A stretch of DNA of 50,732 nt. Origin: Natronolimnohabitans sp. A-GB9 (lineage in GTDB: Archaea; Halobacteriota; Halobacteria; Halobacteriales; Natrialbaceae). The stretch covers positions 32,001 through 82,732 of the forward strand of contig NZ_JAVDDV010000012.1 of assembly GCF_030848565.1 (NCBI RefSeq), in the 5' to 3' direction. The position numbers and the translations under genes are program-made. Of the stretch, positions 1 through 8,049 are shown piece after piece. The notes under the pieces are model-generated. The model saw nothing but the letters and a program-made list of their open reading frames with translations. It did not search any database and had not been told where the DNA came from. Numbering within the stretch: position 1 is the first letter of the stretch; every line of letters starts with the position of its first letter.

Positions 1-657
1 CTCTGTTTTCGTATTTGGAAACCAATACTGACAAATTAATTATTAATACGAGGGTCTGCTGCTATAGTAGTGTAGAAAATAAGCAATACTATTGGGATAC
101 TCGACTCGCTATCGAACCTGACGGGAGAAGGAGTCCCCAACCCGCTTATGGTAGTCTGGGCGTCTATTCCGATCGATCTCTCACAACGTGGTTATTAGTC
201 GTGTAGTTCCGATCGGAGGAAACTGGTCCGTATACTCTCAGCAGGACTCGTTTAAATCGGGTTCTTGATCGGCTAGGTCGATGTCGTCTTGTCTTTACGC
301 GATAACGCCGAGAAGCGCCTCGGGCTCGGGATATTTTTATACTTTCCCAATACTGTACTGGTAGATAATCTACATAAATATTACTTATAGTGATCCGCGA
401 GTGTCCGTACGGTGCTGCTACTCTCCTTTCTATCAGTAATAGAAGGTTCGTTCGAAACCGACTACTGGTACGTGAAAACACATCGGGTGTCGGTTCTGAA
501 CGCTTGCTAACCCAACGACTCGATCAGCGTCGTCGCCGTGGTGTCTAGTTCTTCCAGACGTTCTATCCATTACGTACATACGGTTGTAATATATTAATTA
601 TCGAACACATAACGTGTCGCATCGGGAGCAGCCCTTCGAGAGTTATAGCAGCCACTG
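1..657. other. Intergenic, no gene seen
   Basis: AT-richer than the rest of the window, with only short open frames of arginine-rich or low-complexity composition that lack the acidic signature of haloarchaeal proteins. No tRNA or rRNA motif was seen. The only recognisable structure is the palindromic repeat that begins at its right edge. Confidence 0.6.
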
Positions 658-805
658 ATACGGATTGCTGTACCGATTTTCCGGCGCAACCACAACCCGG
701 GTCGCGGTTGCGCCGGTACCGACGTACAGGAGTCCGTATGAAAGTCAGTGCGCACCCGATCGCATGAGGGCTGTGCGATCGGTGTACGAACAGTTTCAGT
801 TGTTA
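658..805. repeat. Composite palindromic intergenic repeat (A+B modules)
   Basis: Module A (658-739) has outer arms ATACGGATTGCTGTACC and GTACAGGAGTCCGTAT enclosing an 11-bp stem, CCGGCGCAACC (681-691) and GGTTGCGCCGG (706-716). Module B follows at once with GAAAGTCAGTGCGCAC and a stem CCGATCGCA (756-764) with TGCGATCGG (774-782). The same A+B pair recurs at 33793-33957, and module A also at 26457-26533, so this is a dispersed family. It is free-standing here, not next to a recognisable gene end. Confidence 0.85.
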
Positions 806-1015
806 CTATATTGGAAAGCGTTAGCTGAGGGGGTAGCTTCGATATAAAGCGAGTCGTGAAAAACGAGGTCCCCGACGGCTCATAAACGGTGTGACGTGTC
901 GGCGAGGGTTTTACGTCCGTTCGATGCGATCTATTGACATGGATCGGAATATCGAGTTCGGACACGACTCGAGGCCGACGCCTCGTTTTACGGTCGCCCC
1001 GCACCTATCACGAGT

Positions 1016-1669
1016 ATGGCAACGATACGAGCGTCGGTGGCCGAAACGATCGTCCGTGCCACGAGGTCCTCGCTCGTCCTCGTATTCGCTGTCGGGCTCC
1101 GTCGACGGAATCCTGGTGCGGTCGTAAACGCCGTCGTCGCCCTCGTTGGATCGTTTCTCCCCGACCTCATCGAACGTCGATACGGCATCGAGTTCCGGCC
1201 GTGGCAACGCGTCTATGCGGTCACTGCGATGCTTACACACGCCGTCGGCATGTTGGGACCGTACGACGACGTCGGCTGGTGGGACCACCTTACTCATGTT
1301 CACTCGGCGACCCTCCTCGGTGGACTCGCCCACGCCGTTGCCCGTCGCCGGAATCGTGATCCTCGAGTGGCCGTTCTGGGTACCGTCACCGTCGCTGGTG
1401 TCCTCTGGGAACTATTGGAGTACGCGATTCACATGACCGCTCGTCGATTCGGTGTCGAACCCATCCTCGTCGCCTACGGGAAACGCGACACTGTGCTCGA
1501 TCTCTGCTTCAATTTCGTCGGGGCGGTTCTCGCGCTCGTGTTCGGAGATCGGTTCCTGCGAAACTTCATCCGAGATACCAGCTCGGTCTTCGTGTTTCCG
1601 GGCGATCTATTCAGTCTCCTTCGCTGTTCGATTCCGCTCGAGTTGCCGTTGCCGAGACGGCGTCGCTGA
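1016..1669 (+). CDS. Multi-pass membrane protein (YjdF/DUF2238-like)
   Basis: About 217 residues with four or so hydrophobic segments. Conserved-looking motifs are WWDHLTHVHSATLLGG in the middle, WELLEY further on, and GKRDTVLDLCFNFVGA near the end. This WxDxxTH / WExxE / DTxxDxxxN pattern resembles the YjdF/DUF2238 inner-membrane family, whose function is unknown. The start at 1016 follows a weak TTTTACGG box about 30 bp upstream. The last 20 residues are arginine-rich and lie entirely over the end of the convergent gene, so the natural C terminus may have been extended by loss of an earlier stop. Membrane location is confident; the family assignment is moderate. Confidence 0.75.
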   Translation: MATIRASVAETIVRATRSSLVLVFAVGLRRRNPGAVVNAVVALVGSFLPDLIERRYGIEFRPWQRVYAVTAMLTHAVGMLGPYDDVGWWDHLTHVHSATLLGGLAHAVARRRNRDPRVAVLGTVTVAGVLWELLEYAIHMTARRFGVEPILVAYGKRDTVLDLCFNFVGAVLALVFGDRFLRNFIRDTSSVFVFPGDLFSLLRCSIPLELPLPRRRR

Positions 1670-1961
1670 GACGGTAGTGACCGGACTGATCGGCCTCCTC
1701 GATCAGTTCGGTGTTGATCATCCAGCGAAGGAACTCCTCGTACTCGCCGTCGCTTAGTGTCCCACTCACTCGCGCTTCCTCGACGACTCGGCGGGTGTGG
1801 ATCGGCTCTAACTGTTCGAACGTGGTGAACAACTCGACGATGTCGTCGAGGAGTACACCGACGTTTTGGACGTCCGCTTCGTCCATACGGATCGCACGCA
1901 GGACGCTCGCGCGATCGATCTCGACTTCCGCCGTCGCAGTATCAGTGTTATCTGCACGCAT
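1611..1961 (-). CDS. Small acidic haloarchaeal protein, function unknown
   Basis: A 116-residue, strongly acidic, mostly helical protein beginning MRADNTDTATAEVEID. The middle (VGVLLDDIVELFTTFEQLEPIHTRRVVEEARVSG, then EYEEFLRWMINTELIEE) looks like a short winged-helix or helical bundle, but I do not recognise a named family. There is no signal peptide or membrane segment. Composition and codon use fit a real haloarchaeal gene. It converges on the membrane-protein gene and overlaps its last 59 bases, so both 3' ends share sequence. It stands alone with no operon partner. Confidence 0.7.
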   Translation of the reverse strand: MRADNTDTATAEVEIDRASVLRAIRMDEADVQNVGVLLDDIVELFTTFEQLEPIHTRRVVEEARVSGTLSDGEYEEFLRWMINTELIEEADQSGHYRLSDAVSATATRAESNSEGD

Positions 1962-2656
1962 GCGAACGGCTCCTTCGAGTGCCAGCGTGAACTAGTTTCC
2001 CGTCGTCCGGTTCACGAGCCGGGATGCTCGACCGATCGGTCGATCAGTCGATCGAAGCCGAACGCCGTTTCGACTGATCGACATTCTGCCGCCCGAAAGA
2101 AATTCGAACAATTGATACATAATACCCACGATAACAACCGTATTTCAGTGGAAAAACACCGTCCCGACGATGATCGTCCCGGTACGATCCCGGCTGCTCT
2201 CGATAGAATATGATAAGGAGCTGATGATATAGGTCGAGCCTGTATCGTAACCGTTCGACGGTAAGACGACGATTTGGGAGTGGACTGTTTATCATAATAC
2301 CGACACTACTAGCTCTCGAGTCGAATCGAGCAGGTGGACCGCTCGCGGTAAGCGACGGTCGGTCGGAACGTGCCGTCAAACGGGCGACACCTGCGTGACG
2401 TGCCGGCATCGTTCGTCGGAGGGGGTGAATGGATCGAGACGATCCTGCACGCCCCGCCAATTGGCCTACACCGATCAGTGTCGGATCCAGTTCGTCTGCT
2501 AGCTTACTACCACGGACGAAACTGGATCGCAGTGTCTACGCACAGTAAACTAACGGAACAGTGATAATCGATACCTTGGAACATATGTAAACTAAATCTA
2601 GTGAATTTGGTTAGCCCGTTCGACTCGCTACCCGCCTACCGATTCCAGCGGGGATA
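1962..2656. other. Intergenic, no gene seen
   Basis: About 700 bp without a convincing gene. It starts with short GATCGGTCGATCAGTCGATCG-like iterations near 2030-2056, then moderately AT-rich sequence. The right end holds the promoter of the regulator gene at 2691. Confidence 0.55.
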
Positions 2657-2658
2657 CC

Positions 2659-2665
2659 CTTATAC
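2659..2665 (+). promoter_or_regulatory. TATA-like box for the winged-helix/binding-protein gene
   Basis: CTTATAC lies about 28 bp before ATG 2691, the spacing expected for a leaderless haloarchaeal transcript. This supports ATG 2691 over the out-of-frame ATG at 2687. Confidence 0.6.
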
Positions 2666-2690
2666 CGAATTACGTTATGTGTTGGCATGA

Positions 2691-3980
2691 ATGGAGTCAC
2701 GAACGTTCTGGGTGCTCGACGACGACGATCGAACCGTCGTCGCGGATCTCGCGGTCGGACTCGGGCGGACGGCCGCGCGGGTGCTCGCGTATCTCCTCTT
2801 GCGAGCCCAGCGGGAACCCGAGTGCGAGCCCGCGACGATGGTCCAACTGCAGGTCGGGACGGGGTTGAGTCGATCGCCGGTCAGCAACGCGGTCACGCAA
2901 CTCGAGGACGTCGGGTTGATCGAGCACACGACGGTCAGTACCGACGCCCAGGGGCGCCCACCGTCGGCGTGGCAGCCGACCGTCGATCTCGTCTCGAGTC
3001 GCCGTCGCGTCTACGAGGCCCACGCGAGGACGCTTCTCGAGCGGGCGGCTGGGATCTTTTCGGACGAATCGTCGACGGCGGATGGGCCACCGGAGGCGGC
3101 GGGGGACGACGAACTGACGGTCGCGTTGAACTGGCACCCGAACGGGCTCCACGTCCCGCTGTATACGGCGACGGCGTCGACGTCGACGTCGACGTGGTAC
3201 GACGAGTACGGTGTCGACGTCGGCCTCGAGCACTGTGAGGGATCGCTACGTGCGCTCAACCGGGTGCGTTCGGGCGAGGCGGACGTCGCGATCGCCGGTG
3301 CCGCGACGGTCCTTCGAGCCAGAGCGTCGGGGGCGCCGATCGTCCCGATCGCGGTACTCTATCAGCGTGCGATGACGGTGCTGTATACCGTCCGAGACGT
3401 GTTCGGCGAGCAACTCCGCAGCGTCGAGCAGCTCCGCGATCGACGGATCGGAATGCCGCCTCACTCCGAGACCGGCGTCCTCGGCCGTCTGTTCATCTCA
3501 CAGACGGCACTCGAGGACGCCATCGAGATCGTAGAGACGGCCGGAGAAGAACGCGAGGCACTCCTGTCGGGACGTGCCGACGTCGTGACCGGATCGGTCA
3601 CCGACCCACAACATCTAGAACGGCGCGGGAAGACGGTCGATACGCTCCTCGTTACCGACCACTTCCCGATATACGGGCCGACGATCGTCGTCCACGAGGG
3701 CGCGCTTCGAGAGCGACGCGACGACTTCGCGGCGTTTCTCGCCGGTACGGCCGGCGGATGGGCGGACGCGAGTCGCGAACCCGGGCCGGCGGCGGCCCGG
3801 ATCGCCGAACTGGGCGACGACGGACCGGACCGCGTTCGGGCGACATTCGAGCGGGCCGCGACCGAGTTCGGTGGCAGCGACGACACGCGCGAACACGGGT
3901 GGGGATGGCAGTGCGAGCGGACGTGGAATAGGCTTCGGACGGCACTCGAGCAGGGACAGCTACTCACGGAGGAGCCATGA
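2691..3980 (+). CDS. Winged-helix DNA-binding domain fused to NMT1/THI5-type solute-binding domain
   Basis: 429 residues. Residues ~10-100 form a MarR/TrmB-like winged helix with a recognition-helix segment GLSRSPVSNAVTQLEDVGLI (58-77). A linker (~105-139) leads to a periplasmic-binding-protein fold of the NMT1/THI5 type starting ELTVALNWHPNG (140-151) and containing LRDRRIGMPPHSETG and the PIYGPTIVVH segment. There is no signal peptide or lipobox, so it should be cytoplasmic. The simplest reading is a one-component regulator that senses the same ligand class as the adjacent importer; this is inference. Three in-frame GTCGAC hexamers (3176-3193) encode a Thr/Ser run where relatives usually have a ligand-pocket loop. 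Its stop overlaps the ATPase start by four bases (ATGA), so it is first in a three-gene operon. Confidence 0.88.
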   Translation: MESRTFWVLDDDDRTVVADLAVGLGRTAARVLAYLLLRAQREPECEPATMVQLQVGTGLSRSPVSNAVTQLEDVGLIEHTTVSTDAQGRPPSAWQPTVDLVSSRRRVYEAHARTLLERAAGIFSDESSTADGPPEAAGDDELTVALNWHPNGLHVPLYTATASTSTSTWYDEYGVDVGLEHCEGSLRALNRVRSGEADVAIAGAATVLRARASGAPIVPIAVLYQRAMTVLYTVRDVFGEQLRSVEQLRDRRIGMPPHSETGVLGRLFISQTALEDAIEIVETAGEEREALLSGRADVVTGSVTDPQHLERRGKTVDTLLVTDHFPIYGPTIVVHEGALRERRDDFAAFLAGTAGGWADASREPGPAAARIAELGDDGPDRVRATFERAATEFGGSDDTREHGWGWQCERTWNRLRTALEQGQLLTEEP

Positions 3981-4720
3981 TCGAACTCGACGACTTGACG
4001 GTTACGTTCGACGATTTCACGGCGATCGCGGACGTCGATCTGCGGATCGAACCGGAGGAGTTCGTCACTATCGTCGGTCCTTCAGGCTGTGGGAAGACGA
4101 CCCTGCTGCGTGCAGTCGGTGGCCTTCAGGAGCCGACGGCCGGGCGCGTCCGAATCGACGACCGAGTGCCGGCCGCCGCACAGGAAGCCGGCGATATCGG
4201 ATTCGTCTTTCAACAGCACACGCTGTTTCCCTGGAAGAGCGCGCTCGAGAACGTCGTCTTTCTTCGAACGATGGCGGACAAGTCGCCAAAGCGAGAGAAA
4301 GCACACGCGTTGTTGCGATCGATGGGACTCGACGGATTCGAAGAGGCTCGACCGAGCCAACTCTCCGGCGGGATGAAACAACGGGTGGCGATCGCTCGCG
4401 CGCTCCATCTCGGTGCGGACGTCCTCCTGATGGACGAACCGTTCGGCGAACTCGACGAGATCACCCGCGACGAACTCGGCGCCGAGATCCGGTCGCTCTG
4501 GCGCCAGGAGCGCAAGACGATCGTCTTCGTCACCCACAGTGTCCCCGAGGCAGTCTTTCTCGGGGAGCGGTGTGTGGTAATGCGCGACCAGCCGGGACGG
4601 ATCGAGGCGACGTTCGATATCGATCTTCCGACCCCACGTGATACCGACGTGTTCGGCTCTCGAGCGTTCCAGGAACAGGTCGCGGCGGTACGCCAGACGT
4701 TACACGAGAGTTACGAATGA
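3977..4720 (+). CDS. ABC transporter ATP-binding protein (SsuB/TauB/ThiZ-like)
   Basis: 247 residues, usual length for the nitrate/sulfonate/taurine/pyrimidine importer ATPases. Walker A is GPSGCGKTT (34-42), the Q-loop is FVFQQHTLFPW, the signature is LSGGMKQR, Walker B is VLLMDEPFGELDE, and the switch His is in FVTHSVPEA. It powers import by dimerising under the permease at the inner face of the membrane. It overlaps the preceding gene and the next permease by 4-bp ATGA junctions, implying translational coupling. It is the only ATPase in the locus, so it may also serve the second permease encoded on the other strand. Confidence 0.95.
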   Translation: MIELDDLTVTFDDFTAIADVDLRIEPEEFVTIVGPSGCGKTTLLRAVGGLQEPTAGRVRIDDRVPAAAQEAGDIGFVFQQHTLFPWKSALENVVFLRTMADKSPKREKAHALLRSMGLDGFEEARPSQLSGGMKQRVAIARALHLGADVLLMDEPFGELDEITRDELGAEIRSLWRQERKTIVFVTHSVPEAVFLGERCVVMRDQPGRIEATFDIDLPTPRDTDVFGSRAFQEQVAAVRQTLHESYE

Positions 4721-5496
4721 ACCGACGGATCCGTCTCGCCGCGACCGACGCGATCTATCCGGCGGCCGCACTCGTCGCCGCCGTCGCCTGCTGGTGGGCG
4801 ATCACTGTCGTCACCGACGTACCGTCGTTCGTGTTACCACCGCCGGACGCCGTCCTCGCGCGACTCATCGGCAACCCCGAGCTGTACGCGATCAACGCCT
4901 GGTATACGCTCGAGAAGGTCGTCTACGGCGGTCTCGTCGGGATCGTCTCGGGGATCGCTCTCGCGGCGTTCGTCGCCTACGTACCGTGGTTTCGACGAGC
5001 CATATACCCGTATCTCGTCACCGTCAGGGTGTTGCCGAAGCTCGCGATCGCGCCGCTGTTGCTCATCTACCTCGGGACGGGCATGGGGACGGCGATCGTC
5101 TTCATCGCGATGATCACGTTCTTTCCGCTCGTGTTGAACACGGCGGCGGGCCTCGACCGAGCGCCGGCACGACACCGCGAACTGCTGCGGTCGGTCGGCG
5201 CGGGCCCGCTTGAGCGCGTTCGCTACGTCGACGTCCCGTACGCGATCCCCGGCGTTTTCGCGGGGCTCAAACAGTCGGTGACGCTTGCCGTCGTCGGTGC
5301 CGTCGTCGCGGAGTGGGTCGTCGCGGACAACGGACTGGGCTTTCTCATCCTGATGGGGTCGGAAAACGTCAGCCCGGACATTATGCTCGCCGCGTTGCTC
5401 GTCCTGTTGCTCGAGGGACTGTTGCTCTACGGCGGAGTCGTCGCCCTCCAGCGGGGCGTCGACAGTTGGCTCGACCTCGAGGGTGGCGGGAGCTGA
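4717..5496 (+). CDS. ABC transporter permease 1 (SsuC/TauC/ThiX-like)
   Basis: 259 residues with about six membrane segments. The EAA-like coupling loop is ELLRSVGAGPLERVRYVDVP followed by AIPGVFAGLKQSV, typical of the BPD_transp_1 family serving NMT1-type receptors. It starts inside the stop of the ATPase gene (ATGA at 4717-4720), third gene of the regulator-ATPase-permease operon. It converges on the second permease gene with 46 bp between the stops. Substrate cannot be read from the sequence. Confidence 0.93.
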   Translation: MNRRIRLAATDAIYPAAALVAAVACWWAITVVTDVPSFVLPPPDAVLARLIGNPELYAINAWYTLEKVVYGGLVGIVSGIALAAFVAYVPWFRRAIYPYLVTVRVLPKLAIAPLLLIYLGTGMGTAIVFIAMITFFPLVLNTAAGLDRAPARHRELLRSVGAGPLERVRYVDVPYAIPGVFAGLKQSVTLAVVGAVVAEWVVADNGLGFLILMGSENVSPDIMLAALLVLLLEGLLLYGGVVALQRGVDSWLDLEGGGS

Positions 5497-5542
5497 CCGT
5501 ACTACGTTCGAATCTGCGTCTATCATCGGTCTGCTGTCCGTC

Positions 5543-6430
5543 TCAGGTGTGCCAGACGAGGCGTTCGATCGCGACCGGGACGAGGTAGAAGACGATCCCG
5601 AGCAGCGAGAGGACGACGAGGGCAGCGTACGTCTCCGACGTCTGGAGGTACGCGGCCGTCTCGAACACCCGGTAGCCGAGACCGGCGTTGAGCGTGACAA
5701 ACTCGGCGACGATCGCGCCGATGACGGCAAGCGTCGCGGCGATCTTCAGCCCGGCGAAGACGCTCGGCGCGGCCGCAGGAACGCGGACGTAGAGGAAGGT
5801 TTCGGTCTTCGAGGCGTCGACCGTCTCCATCAACTCGAGGTACGCCTCGGGCGTCTGTCGGAGTCCGTCGAGCGTCGCGATCGTGATCGGGAAGATCGTC
5901 AGCGTGACGACGACGAGGGCACGAGCGGGCACGCCACGGCCGAACCAGAGAAACAACAGCGGTGCGATCGCGATCAGTGGGGCGATCCGGAGCGCGACGA
6001 CGTACGGTAACACCGTGTTCGCCACCGTCCGGGAGTGGACCATCGCGAACGCGAGGACGGCACCGACGACTCCACCGACGATGAGTCCGATAGCGGCCGT
6101 CACGGCCGTAATCGCTGCGTCTCCGAGCAACGTCGGGTGCGTCTCGACGAGGGCCGTTCCGACGTCTCCCGGTGACGGAAGGATGATCGACGGGATTCCG
6201 TAGTAGACGACGACGGCGTGCCAGGCGGCGAGCAACGCGCCGAGCACCAGCGCCGGCGGACCCGCTACTTCGACGAGCCACCGAACGACGTCGCCGGGGC
6301 TCCCGACGGTGTCGCGGCCGATCGACGGCAGTTCGAACCGTCGACCGCGACTCCGATCGTCGCGTCGTTCGTTGCTCCCCTCGAGCGTCGATCCCTCAGA
6401 TCGAGCCATCGGAACGCCGGTTGTGCTCAC
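5543..6430 (-). CDS. ABC transporter permease 2
   Basis: 295 residues with a disordered basic N terminus (~45 residues) and then about six membrane segments. The coupling loop is YLELMETVDASKTETFLYVRVPAAAPSVFAGLKIAATLAV. It is a paralogue of the permease at 4717 but only distantly similar. I took the GTG at 6430, 7 bp after the stop of the lipoprotein gene; ATG 6409 is an alternative that removes seven residues. It is the second gene of a two-gene operon with the lipoprotein receptor. Its TGA is followed by GACGGACAGCAG, a degenerate form of the stop-anchored repeat. Confidence 0.92.
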   Translation of the reverse strand: MSTTGVPMARSEGSTLEGSNERRDDRSRGRRFELPSIGRDTVGSPGDVVRWLVEVAGPPALVLGALLAAWHAVVVYYGIPSIILPSPGDVGTALVETHPTLLGDAAITAVTAAIGLIVGGVVGAVLAFAMVHSRTVANTVLPYVVALRIAPLIAIAPLLFLWFGRGVPARALVVVTLTIFPITIATLDGLRQTPEAYLELMETVDASKTETFLYVRVPAAAPSVFAGLKIAATLAVIGAIVAEFVTLNAGLGYRVFETAAYLQTSETYAALVVLSLLGIVFYLVPVAIERLVWHT

Positions 6431-6437
6431 ACATCGG

Positions 6438-7484
6438 TCACGTCTCGGTCAGTTCCGCGTACTCCGAGATGTACTCGTCGTCGGTGTCGAGATACTCGTT
6501 CGTCCACACGTCGTCCGGATCGACGTCGTTCTCGAGGACGCCGGCTTCGGTGAGCGTCTCGTAGGTTTCGTCCCACGGCTCCGACGCGCTCGCGCCCCAG
6601 CCCTCGGTCTCGACAGTCTCGGAGCGCATGTATCCGCCGTGCATCTCCGCCCACTTGTCGGCCTGGTTCGTTCGCACCTCGCCGAGTTCCGGCTGGACGT
6701 CGACGAGCGCGTCGATCGCCTCGTCGGGATTTTCGATCCCCCAGACGGCCCCTCTGGCGGTCGCTCGAAGAAACGCGCTGACGGTGTCCGGATGCTCCTC
6801 GGCGAACGATTCGTCGGTCGTGATGAGGTGGCCATAGGAGGGAACGACGTCCTGAATCTCGAGGACGTCGATCTCGGCGCCCTGGTGTTCCGCGTCGACG
6901 ACGTCGCTGAACACGCCGCCGGCGGCGTCGATCTCGCCGCCGAGCAACTGCTGGACGGTATCGAACCCTGCATCGACGTAGTCGACGGTATCCAACACGC
7001 CGTGGTGGTCGAGAAACGCCTCGGTCATCGTCCGCACCATTCCGGGGCCGCTGCCGACCGTGGCGCCCTCGAGCTGTTCGGCATCGGTGAGCTCGCCGAA
7101 CTCGTCTCGATCCGCGAAGACGACGTTCGGGTTCCGTTGCATCACGATCCCGACGGCAAGCGGGGACAGCCCCTCGCTGTTGACCGTCAGGAGCTGGTCG
7201 CTGCTCGAGATCGCGAACTCGACGTTTCCGAGCCCGGCCTGATTCGCCGCAAAGTCGGAGCCGTCGCCGCTCTCGAGTTCCACCTCCTCGATCCCTTCCT
7301 CCTCGTAGAACCCGTTCTCGCGGGCAGCGACGTAGGGAACGTGAAGCCCGCTCATGTTCCAGTTGAGCAACAGCGTCACCGACTCTCGGACGCCCTCCCC
7401 CGAGCCGTCGTCCCCGATCGTTCCGAGACACCCCGAGACACCGATTCCGGCACCGATCGCGAGCATCCCGCGACGTGTATGCAT
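6438..7484 (-). CDS. NMT1/THI5-type solute-binding lipoprotein
   Basis: 348 residues from ATG 7484 (an in-frame GTG lies nine bases upstream). The N terminus MHTRRGMLAIGAGIGVSGC has twin arginines (4-5), a hydrophobic stretch and a lipobox with Cys19, so it is exported by Tat and lipid-anchored outside the cell. The mature part begins VTLLLNWNMSGLHVPYVAARENGFYEEEG, the hallmark of NMT1/ThiY/SsuA-type receptors. The C-terminal DPDDVWTNEYLD motif is shared with the signal-less protein at 8050. It should deliver ligand to the permease encoded directly downstream. Confidence 0.93.
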   Translation of the reverse strand: MHTRRGMLAIGAGIGVSGCLGTIGDDGSGEGVRESVTLLLNWNMSGLHVPYVAARENGFYEEEGIEEVELESGDGSDFAANQAGLGNVEFAISSSDQLLTVNSEGLSPLAVGIVMQRNPNVVFADRDEFGELTDAEQLEGATVGSGPGMVRTMTEAFLDHHGVLDTVDYVDAGFDTVQQLLGGEIDAAGGVFSDVVDAEHQGAEIDVLEIQDVVPSYGHLITTDESFAEEHPDTVSAFLRATARGAVWGIENPDEAIDALVDVQPELGEVRTNQADKWAEMHGGYMRSETVETEGWGASASEPWDETYETLTEAGVLENDVDPDDVWTNEYLDTDDEYISEYAELTET

Positions 7485-7499
7485 GTGAGTCACACTCTC

Positions 7500-7592
7500 A
7501 CCGTTACCGTCTGTCCACGGAGGCGAATATAAATCATTCGTACTAACCGTTATATTGGGAACTGAACCGCGGGGAATCGGACCGTTACCGTC
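7500..7592 (-). promoter_or_regulatory. Promoter region of the lipoprotein operon with duplicated ACCGTTACCGTC
   Basis: On the minus strand a TATA-like ATTTATATTC lies at 7525-7534, about 45 bp before ATG 7484. The 12-mer ACCGTTACCGTC occurs at 7500-7511 and again at 7581-7592, with a partial copy (AACCGTTATA) near 7544. Repeated words around a TATA box suggest operator sites, possibly for the winged-helix/binding-protein regulator. No TPP-riboswitch-like core was seen. Confidence 0.4.
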
Positions 7593-7618
7593 GATCCCAC
7601 ACTACGATGTCTGCCATA

Positions 7619-8047
7619 CTACGTCACGTCGTCGTGTGTAAGCAGCGGTCGATCCCGTTTGCCGTCCGGCGGCTCGACGGTAATCACCTCGAGCAGGTTC
7701 CCGTCCGGGTCCAGGAAGTAGAACCCCTCGAACGCGTCCCAGTCGTAGGGACCCTGGTTCGGGAACTGGTCGTCGAGTTCGTCGACCAGCGCGTCGTAGC
7801 GCGACCGAGCGGTCTCGAACGCGAGGTGGGCCTTGTCCAGTGGATGCTCGAGATCGGACGGCTCCCATCCGTCCGGGCGACCCGTCTCCACGAGCGTCAC
7901 GACGGTGTCGCCGACCTCGAACATCGCGTGTTCGCCGTGGAACTCCTCCGGGGGGCGACGGACCGACAACTCGAGGACGTCCCGGTAGAACGGGTAGGTC
8001 GCCTTGAGGTCCGCGACGTCGACGTTGATGTGATCGACGGCGCGCAT
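7619..8047 (-). CDS. VOC-superfamily (glyoxalase/dioxygenase-fold) protein
   Basis: 142 residues from ATG 8047 (MRAVDHINVDVADL). An open extension upstream reads into the neighbouring gene in another frame and looks unreal. Paired beta-alpha-beta-beta-beta modules are visible. Likely metal ligands are His6, a His in DKAHLAFET and the Glu in FLDPDGNLLEVIT, which is the standard VOC C-terminal signature. It may be a lyase, isomerase or ring-cleavage enzyme; the reaction cannot be told. It is the last gene of a four-gene operon, two bases after the preceding stop. Confidence 0.88.
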   Translation of the reverse strand: MRAVDHINVDVADLKATYPFYRDVLELSVRRPPEEFHGEHAMFEVGDTVVTLVETGRPDGWEPSDLEHPLDKAHLAFETARSRYDALVDELDDQFPNQGPYDWDAFEGFYFLDPDGNLLEVITVEPPDGKRDRPLLTHDDVT

Positions 8048-8049
8048 CG

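Noticed and set aside
7485-7618. TPP riboswitch upstream of a ThiY-like receptor
   Set aside because: No CTGAGA or ACCTGATC-like core was seen, and the leader after the TATA box would be too short.
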